NCBI GenBank assembly: GCA_003212415.1
Contig: QCPT01000001.1
Location: 1-64,000, forward strand
From: Pelagibacteraceae bacterium AG-439-F23
GTDB lineage: Bacteria; Pseudomonadota; Alphaproteobacteria; Pelagibacterales; Pelagibacteraceae
DNA length: 64,000 nt
Reading direction: 5' to 3'
Within the stretch, counting starts at the first letter, position 1. Every line of letters begins with the position of its first letter. The translations under genes were made by a program, and so were the position numbers. Under the pieces are notes generated by a model. It made no database searches and was not told the DNA's origin. It was given only the letters and a program-made list of their open reading frames with translations. Shown here one piece after another: positions 44,580 through 57,405 of this stretch.

Positions 44580-46411
44580 TCGTGGAAAAAATTATATATT
44601 TTTTTTGCAACTTTTTCCTCAACTCCTTCTACTGATTTGATTTCATCTAAACTTGCCGATTCAACGGCTCTAGCAGAGCCAAAATGGTTCAATAATGCTC
44701 TTTTTCTGTTAGAGCCTACACCTTGTATCTGATCTAATAGGGATTTGCTTATATTTTTCTTTCTTTTAGCTCTATGCGCACTGATAGCAAATCTATGAGC
44801 CTCATCTCTTAATCTTTGAAGAAAGAATAGGGAAGGGTCATTTTTAAGAAATTTATATCTTTTTCCATTATGAAAGAATGTTTCATCACCACTATTTCTG
44901 AACTTTCCTTTTGCTATTGCTATAATTGGAATATCATAAAGACCAAGTTCATTTAATGTCTCTCTAGCAATAGAATATTGGCCTTTTCCACCGTCTATTA
45001 AAACTAAATCAGGAAAAGATAGGTAATTACCCTTTTCTTCAACAGCTCTTTTAAATCTTCTATTTAAAACTTCTTTCATCATTCCATAATCATCTTGTTT
45101 ATTTTGTTTTATTTTAATATTGAATTTTCTGTATCTTTTTTTGACAAACCCTTCTTCACCATAAGTAATTAAAGCACCTACACTGTCAGTTCCTTGTATG
45201 TGGCTATTATCATAAACTTCAACAAGTTTAAGATTTGAATCTAAATCAAATTTTTTTGCAATCTCATCTAACAGTCCTCTATTATTTTGACTTTCATAAA
45301 GTTTTCTATTTAAGCTATCTTTTGCATTTTTAATTGCTTGATTTATTACTTTAAGTTTAGAACCTTTTTTTGCTATTGAAATTTTTATTTGTTTATTTTC
45401 TTTTTGAGATAAAGTTTTTTCTATTAAAGATTTTTCTTTAATATCATTACTTAATATAATTGAATTTGGCACACTTTTATTTTCATAAAATTGAGTAACA
45501 AAAGAATTTAGTATTTCTTTTAAACTTTCATCTGGATCATGTTTTGGGAAAAAAGCTTGATTTCCCCAATTCTGTTTAGATCTATAAAAAAAAATTTGAA
45601 TGCAAGTTTTGCCAGATTCTTTATATCCAGCAATAACATCTGCATCTATTAGGTTTGCTTCATTTATTTTTAGAGATGATTGAATTATATTAAGTGATTT
45701 AATTTTATCTCTTAATATAACAGCTTTTTCAAAATCAAGTTCTTCACTAGCTTTTTCCATTTGAACAGAAAGATTTTTTTGGATTTTTCTATATTTTCCA
45801 CTACTAAGAAATTCATCGGCGGCCTCGACAAGTTTTGCATAATCTTCTTTGCTAATTTTACCCCCACAAGGTCCAGCACAACGTTTAAGATAATAATTAA
45901 AACATGTTTTGTTACCTGCTTTAACTTGTTTGTCTGTACAAGATCTTAATAAAAATATTTTTTGAAGAGTTTTTATTGCGCTATTAACTGCAATTGGACT
46001 AGCAAAAGGACCGTAGTACCGTCCAGGTCTATTTTTTGCGCCACGATGTTTTTCAATACGAGGAAAATCATGTTCAGATAAAAAAATATAAGGAAAAGAT
46101 TTATCGTCTTTTAACAGAATATTAAATTTAGGTTTATATTTTTTTATTAAATTTGCTTCTAAAAGAAGAGCTTCGCTTTCATTTGATGTAGTAGTTATCT
46201 CGAGCTTTTTTGTTTGAGATAACATTCTCTCAGTTCTTATTATGTGATTTTTTTCAGATACGTAGTTTTTTAATCTATTAGTAAGATTTTTAGCTTTACC
46301 CACATATAGAATTTCATTTTTAGCATTTAACATCCTGTAAACCCCAGGAAGCTTTGGCATTAACGGGAGTTCTTTTTTTATTACTTCTTTTCCAATATCA
46401 GAACTTATCAT
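44576..46411 (-). CDS. uvrC: Excinuclease ABC subunit C
   Basis: 611 aa from the ATG at 46411 (the ORF track's 46441 is TTG inside folB). GIY-YIG nuclease domain: [32 protein letters not shown]; Cys-rich [18 protein letters not shown] motif near 230; RNase H-like nuclease [17 protein letters not shown] and [11 protein letters not shown]-terminal helix-hairpin-helix [18 protein letters not shown]. Makes both incisions in nucleotide excision repair with UvrB (47.6 kb). Confidence 0.96.
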   Translation of the reverse strand: MISSDIGKEVIKKELPLMPKLPGVYRMLNAKNEILYVGKAKNLTNRLKNYVSEKNHIIRTERMLSQTKKLEITTTSNESEALLLEANLIKKYKPKFNILLKDDKSFPYIFLSEHDFPRIEKHRGAKNRPGRYYGPFASPIAVNSAIKTLQKIFLLRSCTDKQVKAGNKTCFNYYLKRCAGPCGGKISKEDYAKLVEAADEFLSSGKYRKIQKNLSVQMEKASEELDFEKAVILRDKIKSLNIIQSSLKINEANLIDADVIAGYKESGKTCIQIFFYRSKQNWGNQAFFPKHDPDESLKEILNSFVTQFYENKSVPNSIILSNDIKEKSLIEKTLSQKENKQIKISIAKKGSKLKVINQAIKNAKDSLNRKLYESQNNRGLLDEIAKKFDLDSNLKLVEVYDNSHIQGTDSVGALITYGEEGFVKKRYRKFNIKIKQNKQDDYGMMKEVLNRRFKRAVEEKGNYLSFPDLVLIDGGKGQYSIARETLNELGLYDIPIIAIAKGKFRNSGDETFFHNGKRYKFLKNDPSLFFLQRLRDEAHRFAISAHRAKRKKNISKSLLDQIQGVGSNRKRALLNHFGSARAVESASLDEIKSVEGVEEKVAKKIYNFFHE

Positions 46412-46823
46412 GGCTTCTTTTTTTAGAAATCTGTATTCCAACTGATGAACAGTCTTTCATAATTTCTAATTTTTCAATTTGAAGAGTTATTTTATCAATT
46501 CTTTTGTCTTTAAATAGCTCATCAAAAACATCTTCGGCCAATGTTTCAAGAAAGTTATAATGTTTATTTTTAACTAGTTTCTTTATTAGTCTTACTATTC
46601 TAGCATAATTTACTATTGATTTTAGGTCTTTATCATTTGATGGCTTTTTGTCTTCGTAGTTAACTTCAAGAGAAAATTTTACTTTTTGTGATTTTTCTTT
46701 TTCAAAGTCGTAATAACCAAGTTTTAAATTTAAAATTAGTTCATTAATAAGAATTTTCTTTTCGTAATTAAATAAACCTTTGTTCTTATCTATTTTTACA
46801 ATTTTAAGGTTATTTTTTTTCAT
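46398..46823 (-). CDS. folB: Dihydroneopterin aldolase family protein
   Basis: A 141-aa T-fold protein: [25 protein letters not shown] with the substrate Glu/Tyr region, [14 protein letters not shown] and [15 protein letters not shown], which hold the conserved Glu and Leu-Ala-E segment. Converts dihydroneopterin in folate synthesis. Overlaps the SDR stop by 4 nt; the pair is likely a pterin unit. Confidence 0.87.
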   Translation of the reverse strand: MKKNNLKIVKIDKNKGLFNYEKKILINELILNLKLGYYDFEKEKSQKVKFSLEVNYEDKKPSNDKDLKSIVNYARIVRLIKKLVKNKHYNFLETLAEDVFDELFKDKRIDKITLQIEKLEIMKDCSSVGIQISKKRSHDKF

Positions 46824-47575
46824 TCTTTACTTCCCATTATATCGGGTGTTTGCCAGTTTAAACTTTGACCGCTATCAACCGAAATTACTTGACCTGTAAT
46901 AGATCTATTTTTAATAAAAAAGTCAACCGCATTACAGATTTGCTCAACGTCCACTTGTCTTTTAAGAGGGGTAGCCATGTATTGTTTTTTAAAGTGTTTT
47001 GCTGATTGTCTTTTATTTTTTAAAGTTGGGCCTGGAGCTATTCCATTAACTCTTATATTTGGAGCAAGACTCATAGCGCTTGTTTTAGTAAGAGTATAGA
47101 GTCCAGTTTTGCTTATTGTGTATGAAAAAAAATATGGAGTTAGTTTAAAAATTCTTTGATCAATTATGTTAATTATATTGTTATTTTTTCCTCTAATGTT
47201 TTTTGCGAATTCTTTTGATAAAAGTGCTGGTGTTCTTAAATTAGTTCTTAAATGGCGTCCCCAACTATCAGTGGTAAAATTTTCAAGTTTATCGCTTTCA
47301 AATAGTGAAGCGTTATTAATCAAGCAATCAAAGTATTTTAATTGAGATTTGGCAAATTTTACTATTTTGTTAACATCTGTCTCTTTGCTTAAATCACCTT
47401 TAACCAAATATACTTTTGTTTTATTTTTTGATAATTCTTTCTTTAATTTTTCCGCACTTGATTTTGATTCATTGTAGTGAATTACTATTTCTACCCCAGG
47501 ACCAGAAAGCTTTCTTGAAATTGCGGCTCCAATTCTTGTAGCACCTCCGGTGATAATTATTTTATTTGCTTCCAT
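46820..47575 (-). CDS. Short-chain dehydrogenase, pteridine-reductase (FolM/PTR1)-like
   Basis: A 251-aa [21 protein letters not shown] (NADPH loop), LINNASLFE (NNAG variant), and active site [21 protein letters not shown], with Asp where most SDRs have Ser, the feature of PTR1/FolM reductases, and the Tyr-x3-Lys pair. Then [13 protein letters not shown]. Neighbouring folB fits reduction of dihydropterin/dihydrofolate. It overlaps the uvrB end by 19 nt. Confidence 0.83.
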   Translation of the reverse strand: MEANKIIITGGATRIGAAISRKLSGPGVEIVIHYNESKSSAEKLKKELSKNKTKVYLVKGDLSKETDVNKIVKFAKSQLKYFDCLINNASLFESDKLENFTTDSWGRHLRTNLRTPALLSKEFAKNIRGKNNNIINIIDQRIFKLTPYFFSYTISKTGLYTLTKTSAMSLAPNIRVNGIAPGPTLKNKRQSAKHFKKQYMATPLKRQVDVEQICNAVDFFIKNRSITGQVISVDSGQSLNWQTPDIMGSKE

Positions 47576-49728
47576 TTTTTCTTTCCTTTTTGCGCTCTAG
47601 TTCCGGGCATTCCCATAGTTGATCTTCCTTTAGGATAGATTTTATTATTTTGACTGTATTTTTTTACTTTTGGATTAAGTGTAATCTCTAATTCAGTACT
47701 TTCAAGTTTTCTAATTTCATCTCTAATTTTAGCGGCTTCTTCAAACTCTAGGTTGCTTGCGGATTCTTTCATCTTTTTATTTAAAGCTTTAAGGTGTTTT
47801 TTAAGATTTCCACCAATATTTTCTGAAGTTCCAACTTTTACATAATCTTTCTCATAAACACTTTCTAAAATATCGCTAATTTCTTTTTTGATTGTAGTGG
47901 CGCTAATTTTATTTTTTTTGTTATATTCTAATTGAATATTTCTTCTTCTATCTGTTTCCTTAATTGCTTTTTTAATACTTTTAGTTTCCTTGTCGGCATA
48001 CAAAATTACTCTACCATCTAAATTTCTTGCAGCTCTTCCAATTGTTTGAACAAGTGAAGTTTCAGATCTTAAAAAACCTTCTTTATCAGCGTCTAATATT
48101 CCAACTAGAGCGCATTCAGGTATATCAAGACCTTCTCTTAATAAGTTAATCCCAACCAAAACATCGAATACACCCAATCTTAAATCTCTCATGATTTCTA
48201 TTCTTTCAAGAGTGTCTATATCAGAGTGTAAATATCTAACTTTAATTCCATTTTCGTGAAGATATTCGGTTAAATCTTCAGCCATTTTTTTTGTTAAAGT
48301 TGTAACCAATACTCTATGGTTTTTTTCTATTGTTTTTCTACACTCATGCATTAAATCATCAACTTGATTTTTTGCAGGTTTTATTTCTACAGGGGGATCA
48401 ATCAATCCAGTTGGACGAATAACTTGATCAATAAATTTTCCTTTTGTTTGTTCTAACTCCCAAGGTCCAGGGGTTGCAGAAACAAAAACAGTTTGAGTTC
48501 TCATTAAATCCCATTCTTCAAATTTTAATGGCCTATTGTCCATACAAGAAGGAAGTCTAAATCCATATTCTGCTAGTGTACTTTTTCTTGATCTATCACC
48601 CTTAAACATTCCATTTAATTGTGGAACTGTCACATGACTTTCGTCAACAAATATTAAAGTATTATCAGGAAAATACTCAAATAGAGTAGGTGGTGGTTCG
48701 CCAGCTTTTCTTCCTGATAAAAATCTAGAATAGTTTTCAATTCCAGCACAAGTTCCGGTCGCTTCAATCATTTCTAAATCAAACTTAGTTCTTTCTTCCA
48801 ATCTTTGAGCTTCTAGTAATTTATTTTCGTTTTTATGTTTTTTTAAAGTTAATTCTAATTCTTTTCTAATTTTTATTACCGCTTGTTCTATCGTTGGTTT
48901 TGGGGTTATGTAATGACTATTTGCATAGACTTTTATTAAGTTTAATTCTCTTACTTGATCACCTGTTAATGGATCAAATTCTTCAATTTTTTCAAGTTTG
49001 TCACCAAACAAACTTAACCTCCAAGCTCTATCCTCTAAATGTGAAGGAAAAATTTCTAAATATTCTCCTCTAGCTCTAAAAGTTCCTCTAAAAAAATTTT
49101 GATCATTTCTTTTATATTGAAGAGCAACTAATGATTTTATTATTTGCTCTCTGTTATAATCATTATTTTTTTTAAGAGTTAAAGTCATCTTGCTATAGGC
49201 CTCAACCGAACCAAGTCCATAAATACAAGATACGCTGGCAACAATTAAAACATCGTCTCTTTCAAGAAGAGATCTTGTTGCAGAGTGTCTCATTCTGTCT
49301 ATTTGTTCGTTAATTGAAGCTTCTTTTTCAATGTATGTGTCTGATCTTGGCACATATGCTTCAGGTGTGTAATAATCATAATAAGACACAAAATATTCAA
49401 CAGCATTATCTGGAAAAAATGTTTTCATCTCTCCATAAAGCTGTGCTGCTAAAGTTTTATTTGGCGCCAAAATTAAAGCTGGCCTATTTGTTTCTTCAAT
49501 AATTTTTGCCATGGTGAAGGTTTTTCCAGATCCAGTGACACCAAGTAAAACCTGATTAAATTCATTTTTGTTTGCACCCTTGACTAATTTTTTAATTGCT
49601 TCAGGCTGATCTCCTGCAGGCTTAAAGTCAGATTTAATTTTAAACTTTTTTCCACCCTCGAGTTTTCCAGCAATTTCTGGATTTTTGCTCTGTATATCTG
49701 TAATTAAATCTTGATAAGTATTTTGCAT
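47557..49728 (-). CDS. uvrB: Excinuclease ABC subunit B
   Basis: A 723-aa helicase-like protein. Walker [18 protein letters not shown]; beta-hairpin [33 protein letters not shown]; motif [14 protein letters not shown]; and C-terminal UVR motif for UvrC contact ([17 protein letters not shown]). Length is ordinary with a basic C-terminal tail ([11 protein letters not shown]). It loads UvrC onto lesions. UvrA is not in the window. Confidence 0.97.
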   Translation of the reverse strand: MQNTYQDLITDIQSKNPEIAGKLEGGKKFKIKSDFKPAGDQPEAIKKLVKGANKNEFNQVLLGVTGSGKTFTMAKIIEETNRPALILAPNKTLAAQLYGEMKTFFPDNAVEYFVSYYDYYTPEAYVPRSDTYIEKEASINEQIDRMRHSATRSLLERDDVLIVASVSCIYGLGSVEAYSKMTLTLKKNNDYNREQIIKSLVALQYKRNDQNFFRGTFRARGEYLEIFPSHLEDRAWRLSLFGDKLEKIEEFDPLTGDQVRELNLIKVYANSHYITPKPTIEQAVIKIRKELELTLKKHKNENKLLEAQRLEERTKFDLEMIEATGTCAGIENYSRFLSGRKAGEPPPTLFEYFPDNTLIFVDESHVTVPQLNGMFKGDRSRKSTLAEYGFRLPSCMDNRPLKFEEWDLMRTQTVFVSATPGPWELEQTKGKFIDQVIRPTGLIDPPVEIKPAKNQVDDLMHECRKTIEKNHRVLVTTLTKKMAEDLTEYLHENGIKVRYLHSDIDTLERIEIMRDLRLGVFDVLVGINLLREGLDIPECALVGILDADKEGFLRSETSLVQTIGRAARNLDGRVILYADKETKSIKKAIKETDRRRNIQLEYNKKNKISATTIKKEISDILESVYEKDYVKVGTSENIGGNLKKHLKALNKKMKESASNLEFEEAAKIRDEIRKLESTELEITLNPKVKKYSQNNKIYPKGRSTMGMPGTRAQKGKKKWKQIK

Positions 49729-49752
49729 ATATTAAACAACGTATTAAAATAA

Positions 49753-50952
<1,200 letters not shown>

Positions 50953-50955
50953 ATT

Positions 50956-51615
50956 ATGAAAACAGCATTATTGTTTGGTTCATCGGGGCTAGTTGGAGGC
51001 CACCTTCTTAGACAATTAATTGAAAATAGTGAATATTCAAAAATAAAGATATTTGTTCGTTTAGAACCTGAAATTAATGATCCAAAATTAGAAATTATTA
51101 AAACTAATTTTAATAATTTAGAACATCATAGAGAAGATATTAAAGGTGATGACTGTTTTTTTTGTATTGGCACAACAAAGCAAAACTCCCCTAATAAAGA
51201 TGAGTATAGAAGAATTGAATTGGATATGCCCAAACAAATTGCTCAAATTGCAAAATCAAATTCAGTGAACTCGTTTGTTTTTGTCTCTTCTGGATTTGCA
51301 GATCCTAAAAGTTCAGGAGATTATTTAAGATACAAAGGTGAAGTTGAGGAAGAACTAAAAAAACTAAATTTTTTAAAACTTGGAATAATGAGACCATCCT
51401 TTTTATTAGGCAATAGAAAAGAAAAAAGAGTTGGTGAAAAAATAGGTATATTTTTATTTAAATTACTTTCACCTTTATTTGTAGGACCTTTAAAGAAAAT
51501 GAAACCAATTCACTCCAAAAAAGTTGCAATAGCCATGATAAATGTGACTCAAAGAGATTATGAACAAACTATTTTTGAGTCTAATGAAATTGTTGAGGCC
51601 AGTTTTTCCATATAA
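50956..51615 (+). CDS. NAD(P)-binding atypical SDR, TIP30/HTATIP2-like
   Basis: A 219-aa Rossmann protein: TALLFGSSGLVGGHLLRQL (GxxGxxG), FCIGTTKQNSPNKDEYRRIE, FVFVSSGFADPKSSGDYLRYKGEVEEEL (YxxxK), and LGIMRPSFLLGNRKEKR. Fits bacterial YwnB/TIP30-like oxidoreductases. Substrate unknown. 3 nt behind the aminotransferase, so co-transcribed; convergent with trxB. Confidence 0.85.
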   Translation: MKTALLFGSSGLVGGHLLRQLIENSEYSKIKIFVRLEPEINDPKLEIIKTNFNNLEHHREDIKGDDCFFCIGTTKQNSPNKDEYRRIELDMPKQIAQIAKSNSVNSFVFVSSGFADPKSSGDYLRYKGEVEEELKKLNFLKLGIMRPSFLLGNRKEKRVGEKIGIFLFKLLSPLFVGPLKKMKPIHSKKVAIAMINVTQRDYEQTIFESNEIVEASFSI

Positions 51616-51617
51616 AT

Positions 51618-52562
51618 TTAAGAAGATAAATATTTTTCAGCTTCTAGGGCAGCCATACATCCCATTCCCGCAGCAGTTACTGCCTGTCTAAAAATTTTAT
51701 CTTTCACATCTCCTGCAGCGAAAACTCCAGGTATATTAGTTTCTGTAGAGTCTGATTTTGTTTTTAAATAACCTTCTTTGTCCATATCTAATTGATCTTT
51801 AAAAAGTTCAGTTGCTGGGTCATGTCCAATTGCTATAAAAAGACCATCTATTTTTAATTCTTTAATATCGTTAGTTTTTACATTTTTAATTTTTAGACCT
51901 TTTACATTCTTAGGTTCTTCATCGCCAATTACTTCTTCAACAACGCTATCCCAAATAATTTCAATTTTTTTATTTTCCATTAATTTTTTTTGAAGTAGTT
52001 TTTCCGCTCTTAATTCATCTCTTCTGTGAATCAATTGTACTTTCGATGCAAATTTTGTAAGAAACATTGCCTCTTCAACTGCAGCATTTCCTCCACCCAC
52101 AACTGCTACTGTTTTTTCTTTAAAGAAAAATCCATCACATGTTGCACATGCGGATACTCCAAATCCTCTAAATTTTTGTTCAGAATCAATATTTAACCAT
52201 CTTGCTTGAGCTCCAGTTGAAATAATAATTGAGTCCGCAGTATATTTCTGGCCACCATCCCCAACTGCCTCAAATGGTTTTGATTTTAAATTTACAGAGG
52301 CGATATGATCTTCAATCATTTCAGTTCCAACTGCCTCAGCTTGTTCTTTCATTTGTTCCATTAACCAAGGTCCTTGAATTACTTCTGCAAAACCTGGATA
52401 ATTTTCAACATCAGTAGTTGTTGTTAATTGACCACCCGGCTCCATGCCATGTACTAAAATAGGTTTTAGCATTGCCCTTGCAGCATAAACAGCAGCTGTG
52501 TATCCAGCGGGACCGGATCCAATTATTAACACTTTTGTGTGTTTAGTTGGATTTTGACTCAT
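51618..52562 (-). CDS. trxB: Thioredoxin-disulfide reductase
   Basis: A 314-aa flavoprotein: VLIIGSGPAGYTAAVYAARA (FAD), redox pair CATCDGFFF (CxxC), AVVGGGNAAVEEAMFLT (NADPH) and IPGVFAAGDVKDKIFRQAVTAAG. Reduces thioredoxin, which would serve Bcp. In some SAR11 genomes a trxB-like gene is beside proteorhodopsin; no opsin is found here on either side. Confidence 0.97.
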   Translation of the reverse strand: MSQNPTKHTKVLIIGSGPAGYTAAVYAARAMLKPILVHGMEPGGQLTTTTDVENYPGFAEVIQGPWLMEQMKEQAEAVGTEMIEDHIASVNLKSKPFEAVGDGGQKYTADSIIISTGAQARWLNIDSEQKFRGFGVSACATCDGFFFKEKTVAVVGGGNAAVEEAMFLTKFASKVQLIHRRDELRAEKLLQKKLMENKKIEIIWDSVVEEVIGDEEPKNVKGLKIKNVKTNDIKELKIDGLFIAIGHDPATELFKDQLDMDKEGYLKTKSDSTETNIPGVFAAGDVKDKIFRQAVTAAGMGCMAALEAEKYLSS

Positions 52563-52583
52563 ATCAAAGCTATATAATGATTA

Positions 52584-53522
52584 ATGACTAAATTAAAAGG
52601 TCTTTTATTAACTGAAGGAATGCATGGCATGATAAGCCAAGTAGAAGGTTTGGCCAAAGCATTAGATATTGATTTTACTCACCATAAAGTTGAACTAAAT
52701 AGTTTTTGGAAATTAATACCACCTAAATTTACACCAGTTTCAAATATTACTTTCAATTCAATCGGTTCAAAAGATTTTGATATTATAATTTCCTGTGGAA
52801 GAAAAAGCGTAATTCCATCAATCTGTCTTAAAAAAAATTCTAAAAAAAAAGTTTACAATATTCATATTCAAGATCCCAAAGTATCTTTAAAAAATTTTGA
52901 TTTTATTGTAGCCCCGGAACACGATGGACTAGCTGGCGAGAATGTAATTTTATCAAAAGGATCAATTCATTACTTAACTAATGAAGAAATAGTTAATAAT
53001 CATGAATATTTGACTGAAAGATTGAATAAAGAAAAGGAATATTTAGCACTCATTCTTGGAGGTCCTAATAAATACTATGATTATAGTGATCAAAATTTAA
53101 AAATTGTTTTCGATAAAGTTAAAAGCATAGTGGAAAAAAATAACTTACAAGCAGTAATTGTTCCTTCAATAAGAACACCCAAAAAAACAATTGATCTTTC
53201 GTATAATTACTTCGGACAAGATCATTTAGTTATTAAACATATAGATAAAAAAGCTTATTTATGTAGTTTGTCATTAGCTAAATATATTGTTATTACATGC
53301 GATTCTACATCTATGATTTCAGAAGCGACATTAACCGGGAAACCTATTTATATTGCTGAAATTCCAGCAAAGATAAATGATTATAGATTTAGAAGATTTA
53401 GGGATTTGTTTAGTAAATTAAATATAGTTAAAAATTTAGATGAAAAAGTTGAAATTTGGAATTATGAAACTCTAGATGAAACAAATAGAATAGCAAAGGA
53501 AATCAAAAGAAAAATATCTTAA
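52584..53522 (+). CDS. ELM1-like (DUF1022) protein
   Basis: A 312-aa GT-B-like protein: GLLLTEGMHGMISQVEGLAKALD at the N-terminus, VYNIHIQDPKVSLKNFDFIVAPEHDG, LALILGGPNKYY and YIVITCDSTSMISEATLTGKPIYI. This is the mitochondrial fission ELM1/DUF1022 family of alphaproteobacteria and plants, related in fold to sugar-nucleotide transferases. Activity is not established. Stop overlaps the next start by one base. Confidence 0.82.
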   Translation: MTKLKGLLLTEGMHGMISQVEGLAKALDIDFTHHKVELNSFWKLIPPKFTPVSNITFNSIGSKDFDIIISCGRKSVIPSICLKKNSKKKVYNIHIQDPKVSLKNFDFIVAPEHDGLAGENVILSKGSIHYLTNEEIVNNHEYLTERLNKEKEYLALILGGPNKYYDYSDQNLKIVFDKVKSIVEKNNLQAVIVPSIRTPKKTIDLSYNYFGQDHLVIKHIDKKAYLCSLSLAKYIVITCDSTSMISEATLTGKPIYIAEIPAKINDYRFRRFRDLFSKLNIVKNLDEKVEIWNYETLDETNRIAKEIKRKIS

Positions 53523-54184
53523 TGTCATTTTTAAATTCAGTTCTCAATCAATCAAAAAAATATGAAGAACCATTTCCGCATTGGGAATTAAATCAGCCTT
53601 TGACAGAAGAACAAGTTAAAGAAATAGTTAGTGCTGATATTGCAAATCCAACTGAACATAATCTTAATTATGATGGCACGAGAGCAATTGATGGAGGAGG
53701 GCCAGAATTTAGAAAAGGTATTGCTGACGGAGGAAAAGCTTTAAAGTTTAGATGTTTTATTACTAAACATAATTCTAACGAATTTCCCAATTTAACAAGT
53801 TTAATAAAAGAACTTCAAAACAAACAAACTTGTGAAAAAATTTCAAATCTTATAGGAAAAGATTTATCCAATGCATATGTAAGAATTGAAGTTATATGTG
53901 ATAGGAGGGGTTTTTGGCTTAAACCTCATTGTGATATTAAAGAAAAACTTATGTCATGCTTGCTTTTTGTTAATAAGCATAACGAGAGCGAAGAACTTGG
54001 AACCGACTTTTATGATAGCAATTTAAAGCGAATAAAAACAATGCCATATAGAGATAATTATGGATATTTTTTTTCTAGTGGACCAAATACTTGGCATGGA
54101 ATGGAAAAAAAAGACATAGTTAAAGAGAGAAGATGTCTACAGGTTAATTATGTTGATTTTAAAACAGATTGGAAAGTAGACTAA
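53522..54184 (+). CDS. 2-oxoglutarate/Fe(II) oxygenase-like protein
   Basis: A 220-aa protein with the double-stranded beta-helix iron triad in order: [19 protein letters not shown] (HxD), then [22 protein letters not shown] (distal His and a downstream Arg able to bind 2-oxoglutarate). The N-terminal part ([16 protein letters not shown]) resembles prolyl-hydroxylase-like proteins. Coupled to the ELM1-like gene (one-base overlap), suggesting a shared job, perhaps in surface glycan or small-molecule modification; that is a guess. Converges with carB (4-nt overlap). Confidence 0.68.
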   Translation: MSFLNSVLNQSKKYEEPFPHWELNQPLTEEQVKEIVSADIANPTEHNLNYDGTRAIDGGGPEFRKGIADGGKALKFRCFITKHNSNEFPNLTSLIKELQNKQTCEKISNLIGKDLSNAYVRIEVICDRRGFWLKPHCDIKEKLMSCLLFVNKHNESEELGTDFYDSNLKRIKTMPYRDNYGYFFSSGPNTWHGMEKKDIVKERRCLQVNYVDFKTDWKVD

Positions 54185-57100
54185 TTTTCCTGAAGAGGTT
54201 TTACTTTCAGTTTTTTATTTTTTAATGATTGAATTGCTTCTAAGCACGCATACGCGGTTGACATATTAGTACAATATGGAACTTTATTAATTAATGTAGC
54301 TCTTCTCAAAGCTCTTGCATCGCTAAGACGATGCTTTCTTTTTCCACCACCAGTATTAATTACTAAGGCTATTTTTTTTGAATTTAAAACATCTACTATG
54401 TGAGGATTTCCTCCACTTACTTTATTTATTTTTTTACATTTAATTCCTTTATTTCTAATTGCATTGGTTGTGCCATTGGTGCCACAAAGATTGAAGTTTA
54501 ATTTTAATAATTTTTTAGCAAGATCAATTATTTCATCTTTATGTGAATCTTTAACAGATAAAAAAGCCAGGCCTTTAGTCGGTAAAGAGTTTGCTGCAGC
54601 TATTTGACTTTTGGCATATGCCATTCCAAAATCATAATCAAATCCCATTACCTCTCCTGTTGATTTCATTTCTGGTCCAAGAAGAACATCACTATCTGGA
54701 AATTTATTAAATGGGAAAACAGCTTCTTTTACGGCAAATTTTTTGTTAGTTTGATATTTTAATTTATATTTAGAAAGTTTTTCGCCTGCCATAATTCTCG
54801 ATGCAATTTTAGCCAATGGAACTCCATTAGCTTTTGAAACAAAAGGAACGGTTCTGCTAGCTCTTGGGTTTACTTCAATCACAAATATTTCATCCTTTTT
54901 AATTGCAAATTGGATGTTTAAAAAACCTTTAACTTTTAAAGCTAAAGCTAGTTTTCTAGTTTGTATTTTTAGTTCTCGTAAAAGATTTTCTTTAATTGAT
55001 ATTGGCGGCAAACAACAAGCAGAGTCTCCAGAATGAATACCTGCTTCCTCAATGTGTTGCATAATTCCAGCTACGTAAACATCTTTGCCATCTGAAATAG
55101 CGTCAACATCAACTTCCATTGCATTGTTAATAAATTTATCAATTAAAATTGGATTTTCTTCTGAAGCTTTAAACGCCTCATTAATGAATTCTTTTAACTG
55201 GTTTTTTTCATGAACTATTTCCATCGCTCTTCCGCCAAGTACGTAAGATGGCCTTATAACTAAAGGCAAACCAATTTTATTAGATATTTTTATTGCTTGA
55301 TTATAAGTATATGCAATTCCACTTTTAGCTTGTTTTAAATTTAATTCTATCAGCAAGTTTCTAAATCTGTCTCTATCCTCAGCCAAATCAATAGATGTAT
55401 ATTGCGTTCCTAATATCGGTAATGAATTTTCATACAAAAATTTTGCTAGTTTAATAGGTGTTTGACCTCCAAATTGAGCGATAATTCCCAATAAATTTCC
55501 ATTAGATTTTTCTTTTAAAATTATATTGTGAACATATTCTTCAATTAGTGGCTCAAAATATAGCCTATCACTCGTGTCATAATCAGTTGAAACTGTTTCT
55601 GGGTTGCAATTGATCATTATTGTTTCAAAACCATCTTCTTTCAATGCAAAACTTGCCTGACAGCAACAATAATCAAACTCTATACCTTGGCCTATTCGAT
55701 TTGGGCCGCCTCCAAGAATAATTATCTTTTTCTTGTTAGTGGGATTTGCCTCGCATTCAGTATTTAATGAAAAATTTCTTTGGTAAGTAGAATACATATA
55801 TGGAGTAAAAGATTTAAATTCAGCTGCACAAGTATCTACTTTTTTAAATACAGGATAAACTTTTAAAGCAGTTCTTTTTGATCTTACTATTTTTTCTTTT
55901 ACTCTTGTTAGTTTTGAAAGTTTTTTATCTGAAAATCCTATTGATTTAATTCTGTTAAACTCATTATAATTTTTAGGTAGGCCTTTTTTTATTATATTAT
56001 TTTCTTCATCAACTATTTCCTTAATTTGATTTAAAAACCAAGGGTCGACTTTTGATAAATTATGAACTTTTTGAATAGATATTTTTTTTCTAAAAGCTTC
56101 TGCTATTAGAAGTATTTTATTTGGAATGCTAAGCTTTAATTTTTTAATTATTTCTTTTTTTGAAAAATTAAAAATATTATCTAATCCAGATAAGCCAATC
56201 TCGAGTGAAACAAGGGCTTTTTGTAAAGATTCTTTAAAATTTCTTCCAATCGCCATAGCTTCACCAACTGATCTCATTGATGTTCCAAGGATTGCTTCAG
56301 TGTCAGAGAATTTTTCAAATGTAAATCTTGGTATTTTTGTAACCACATAATCAATAGTTGGCTCAAAAGAAGCTGGAGTTGTCTTGGTAATTTCATTTTT
56401 TAATTCATCCAAAGTGTATCCAACAGCTAATTTTGCAGCTACTTTTGCAATTGGAAAGCCAGTAGCCTTTGATGCTAAAGCAGAAGATCTTGAAACTCTT
56501 GGGTTCATTTCAATAATTACCATTCTTCCATTTTTAGGATTTATGGCAAACTGTACATTAGAGCCTCCAGTTTCTACTCCAATTTTTCTTAAACAAGCAA
56601 TGGATGCATTTCTCATAACTTGATATTCTTTATCAGTTAAAGTTAAGGCAGGAGCTATTGTAATAGAATCTCCTGTATGAATTCCCATAGGATCTATGTT
56701 TTCTATTGAACAAATAATTATACAATTATCTTTTCGATCTCTCACTACTTCCATTTCAAATTCTTTCCAACCTTCTAAACACTCTTCAATTAAAACCTGA
56801 TTTTTTGGAGACTCGTGGATTCCCTGTTTTACTATTTTAAAAAATTCTTTTTTAGTTTTAGCAATACCGCCACCTAAACCTCCCAAGGTAAATGAAGGTC
56901 TGATGATTGCGGGTAATCCAATTTTTTTTAAACATTTTTCTGCATGCTTAAAGCTATTTAATATTTCAGATTTAGGTAAATCAATTCCAATATCAGACAT
57001 ATTTTTTCTAAATTTTTTTCTGTCTTCAGCATTTTCAATCGCTTTTGATTTAGCCCCAATTAATTCAATTTTGTATTTTTTAAGAAGACCAACTTCTTCT

Positions 57101-57405
57101 GCTTTAATTGCTAAATTTAAAGCAGTTTGACCGCCCATTGTAGGAAGAATTGCATCTGGTTTTTCTTTTTTAATTACTTCTTCAAGAACTTCTAACGTGA
57201 TTGGCTCTATATATGTTTTGTCAGCAACTTCAGGATCAGTCATAATTGTTGCAGGATTTGAATTGATTAAAATTACTTTATATCCTTCATCTTTAAGAGC
57301 TTTGCATGCTTGTGTTCCAGAATAATCAAATTCACATGCTTGGCCGATAATAATTGGCCCAGCACCAATGACTAAAATTTTTTTAATATCTTTTCTTTTT
57401 GGCAT
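54181..57405 (-). CDS. carB: Carbamoyl-phosphate synthase large subunit
   Basis: A 1074-aa enzyme made of two ATP-grasp halves: [21 protein letters not shown] / [13 protein letters not shown] in the first and [21 protein letters not shown] / [14 protein letters not shown] in the second, plus the C-terminal methylglyoxal-synthase-like allosteric domain ([17 protein letters not shown]). Feeds pyrimidine and arginine synthesis. Its start overlaps the carA end by 23 nt. Confidence 0.98.
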   Translation of the reverse strand: MPKRKDIKKILVIGAGPIIIGQACEFDYSGTQACKALKDEGYKVILINSNPATIMTDPEVADKTYIEPITLEVLEEVIKKEKPDAILPTMGGQTALNLAIKAEEVGLLKKYKIELIGAKSKAIENAEDRKKFRKNMSDIGIDLPKSEILNSFKHAEKCLKKIGLPAIIRPSFTLGGLGGGIAKTKKEFFKIVKQGIHESPKNQVLIEECLEGWKEFEMEVVRDRKDNCIIICSIENIDPMGIHTGDSITIAPALTLTDKEYQVMRNASIACLRKIGVETGGSNVQFAINPKNGRMVIIEMNPRVSRSSALASKATGFPIAKVAAKLAVGYTLDELKNEITKTTPASFEPTIDYVVTKIPRFTFEKFSDTEAILGTSMRSVGEAMAIGRNFKESLQKALVSLEIGLSGLDNIFNFSKKEIIKKLKLSIPNKILLIAEAFRKKISIQKVHNLSKVDPWFLNQIKEIVDEENNIIKKGLPKNYNEFNRIKSIGFSDKKLSKLTRVKEKIVRSKRTALKVYPVFKKVDTCAAEFKSFTPYMYSTYQRNFSLNTECEANPTNKKKIIILGGGPNRIGQGIEFDYCCCQASFALKEDGFETIMINCNPETVSTDYDTSDRLYFEPLIEEYVHNIILKEKSNGNLLGIIAQFGGQTPIKLAKFLYENSLPILGTQYTSIDLAEDRDRFRNLLIELNLKQAKSGIAYTYNQAIKISNKIGLPLVIRPSYVLGGRAMEIVHEKNQLKEFINEAFKASEENPILIDKFINNAMEVDVDAISDGKDVYVAGIMQHIEEAGIHSGDSACCLPPISIKENLLRELKIQTRKLALALKVKGFLNIQFAIKKDEIFVIEVNPRASRTVPFVSKANGVPLAKIASRIMAGEKLSKYKLKYQTNKKFAVKEAVFPFNKFPDSDVLLGPEMKSTGEVMGFDYDFGMAYAKSQIAAANSLPTKGLAFLSVKDSHKDEIIDLAKKLLKLNFNLCGTNGTTNAIRNKGIKCKKINKVSGGNPHIVDVLNSKKIALVINTGGGKRKHRLSDARALRRATLINKVPYCTNMSTAYACLEAIQSLKNKKLKVKPLQEN

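Noticed and set aside
51618-52562. Proteorhodopsin-trxB cluster
   Set aside because: No seven-helix opsin with a retinal lysine motif lies on either side of trxB.
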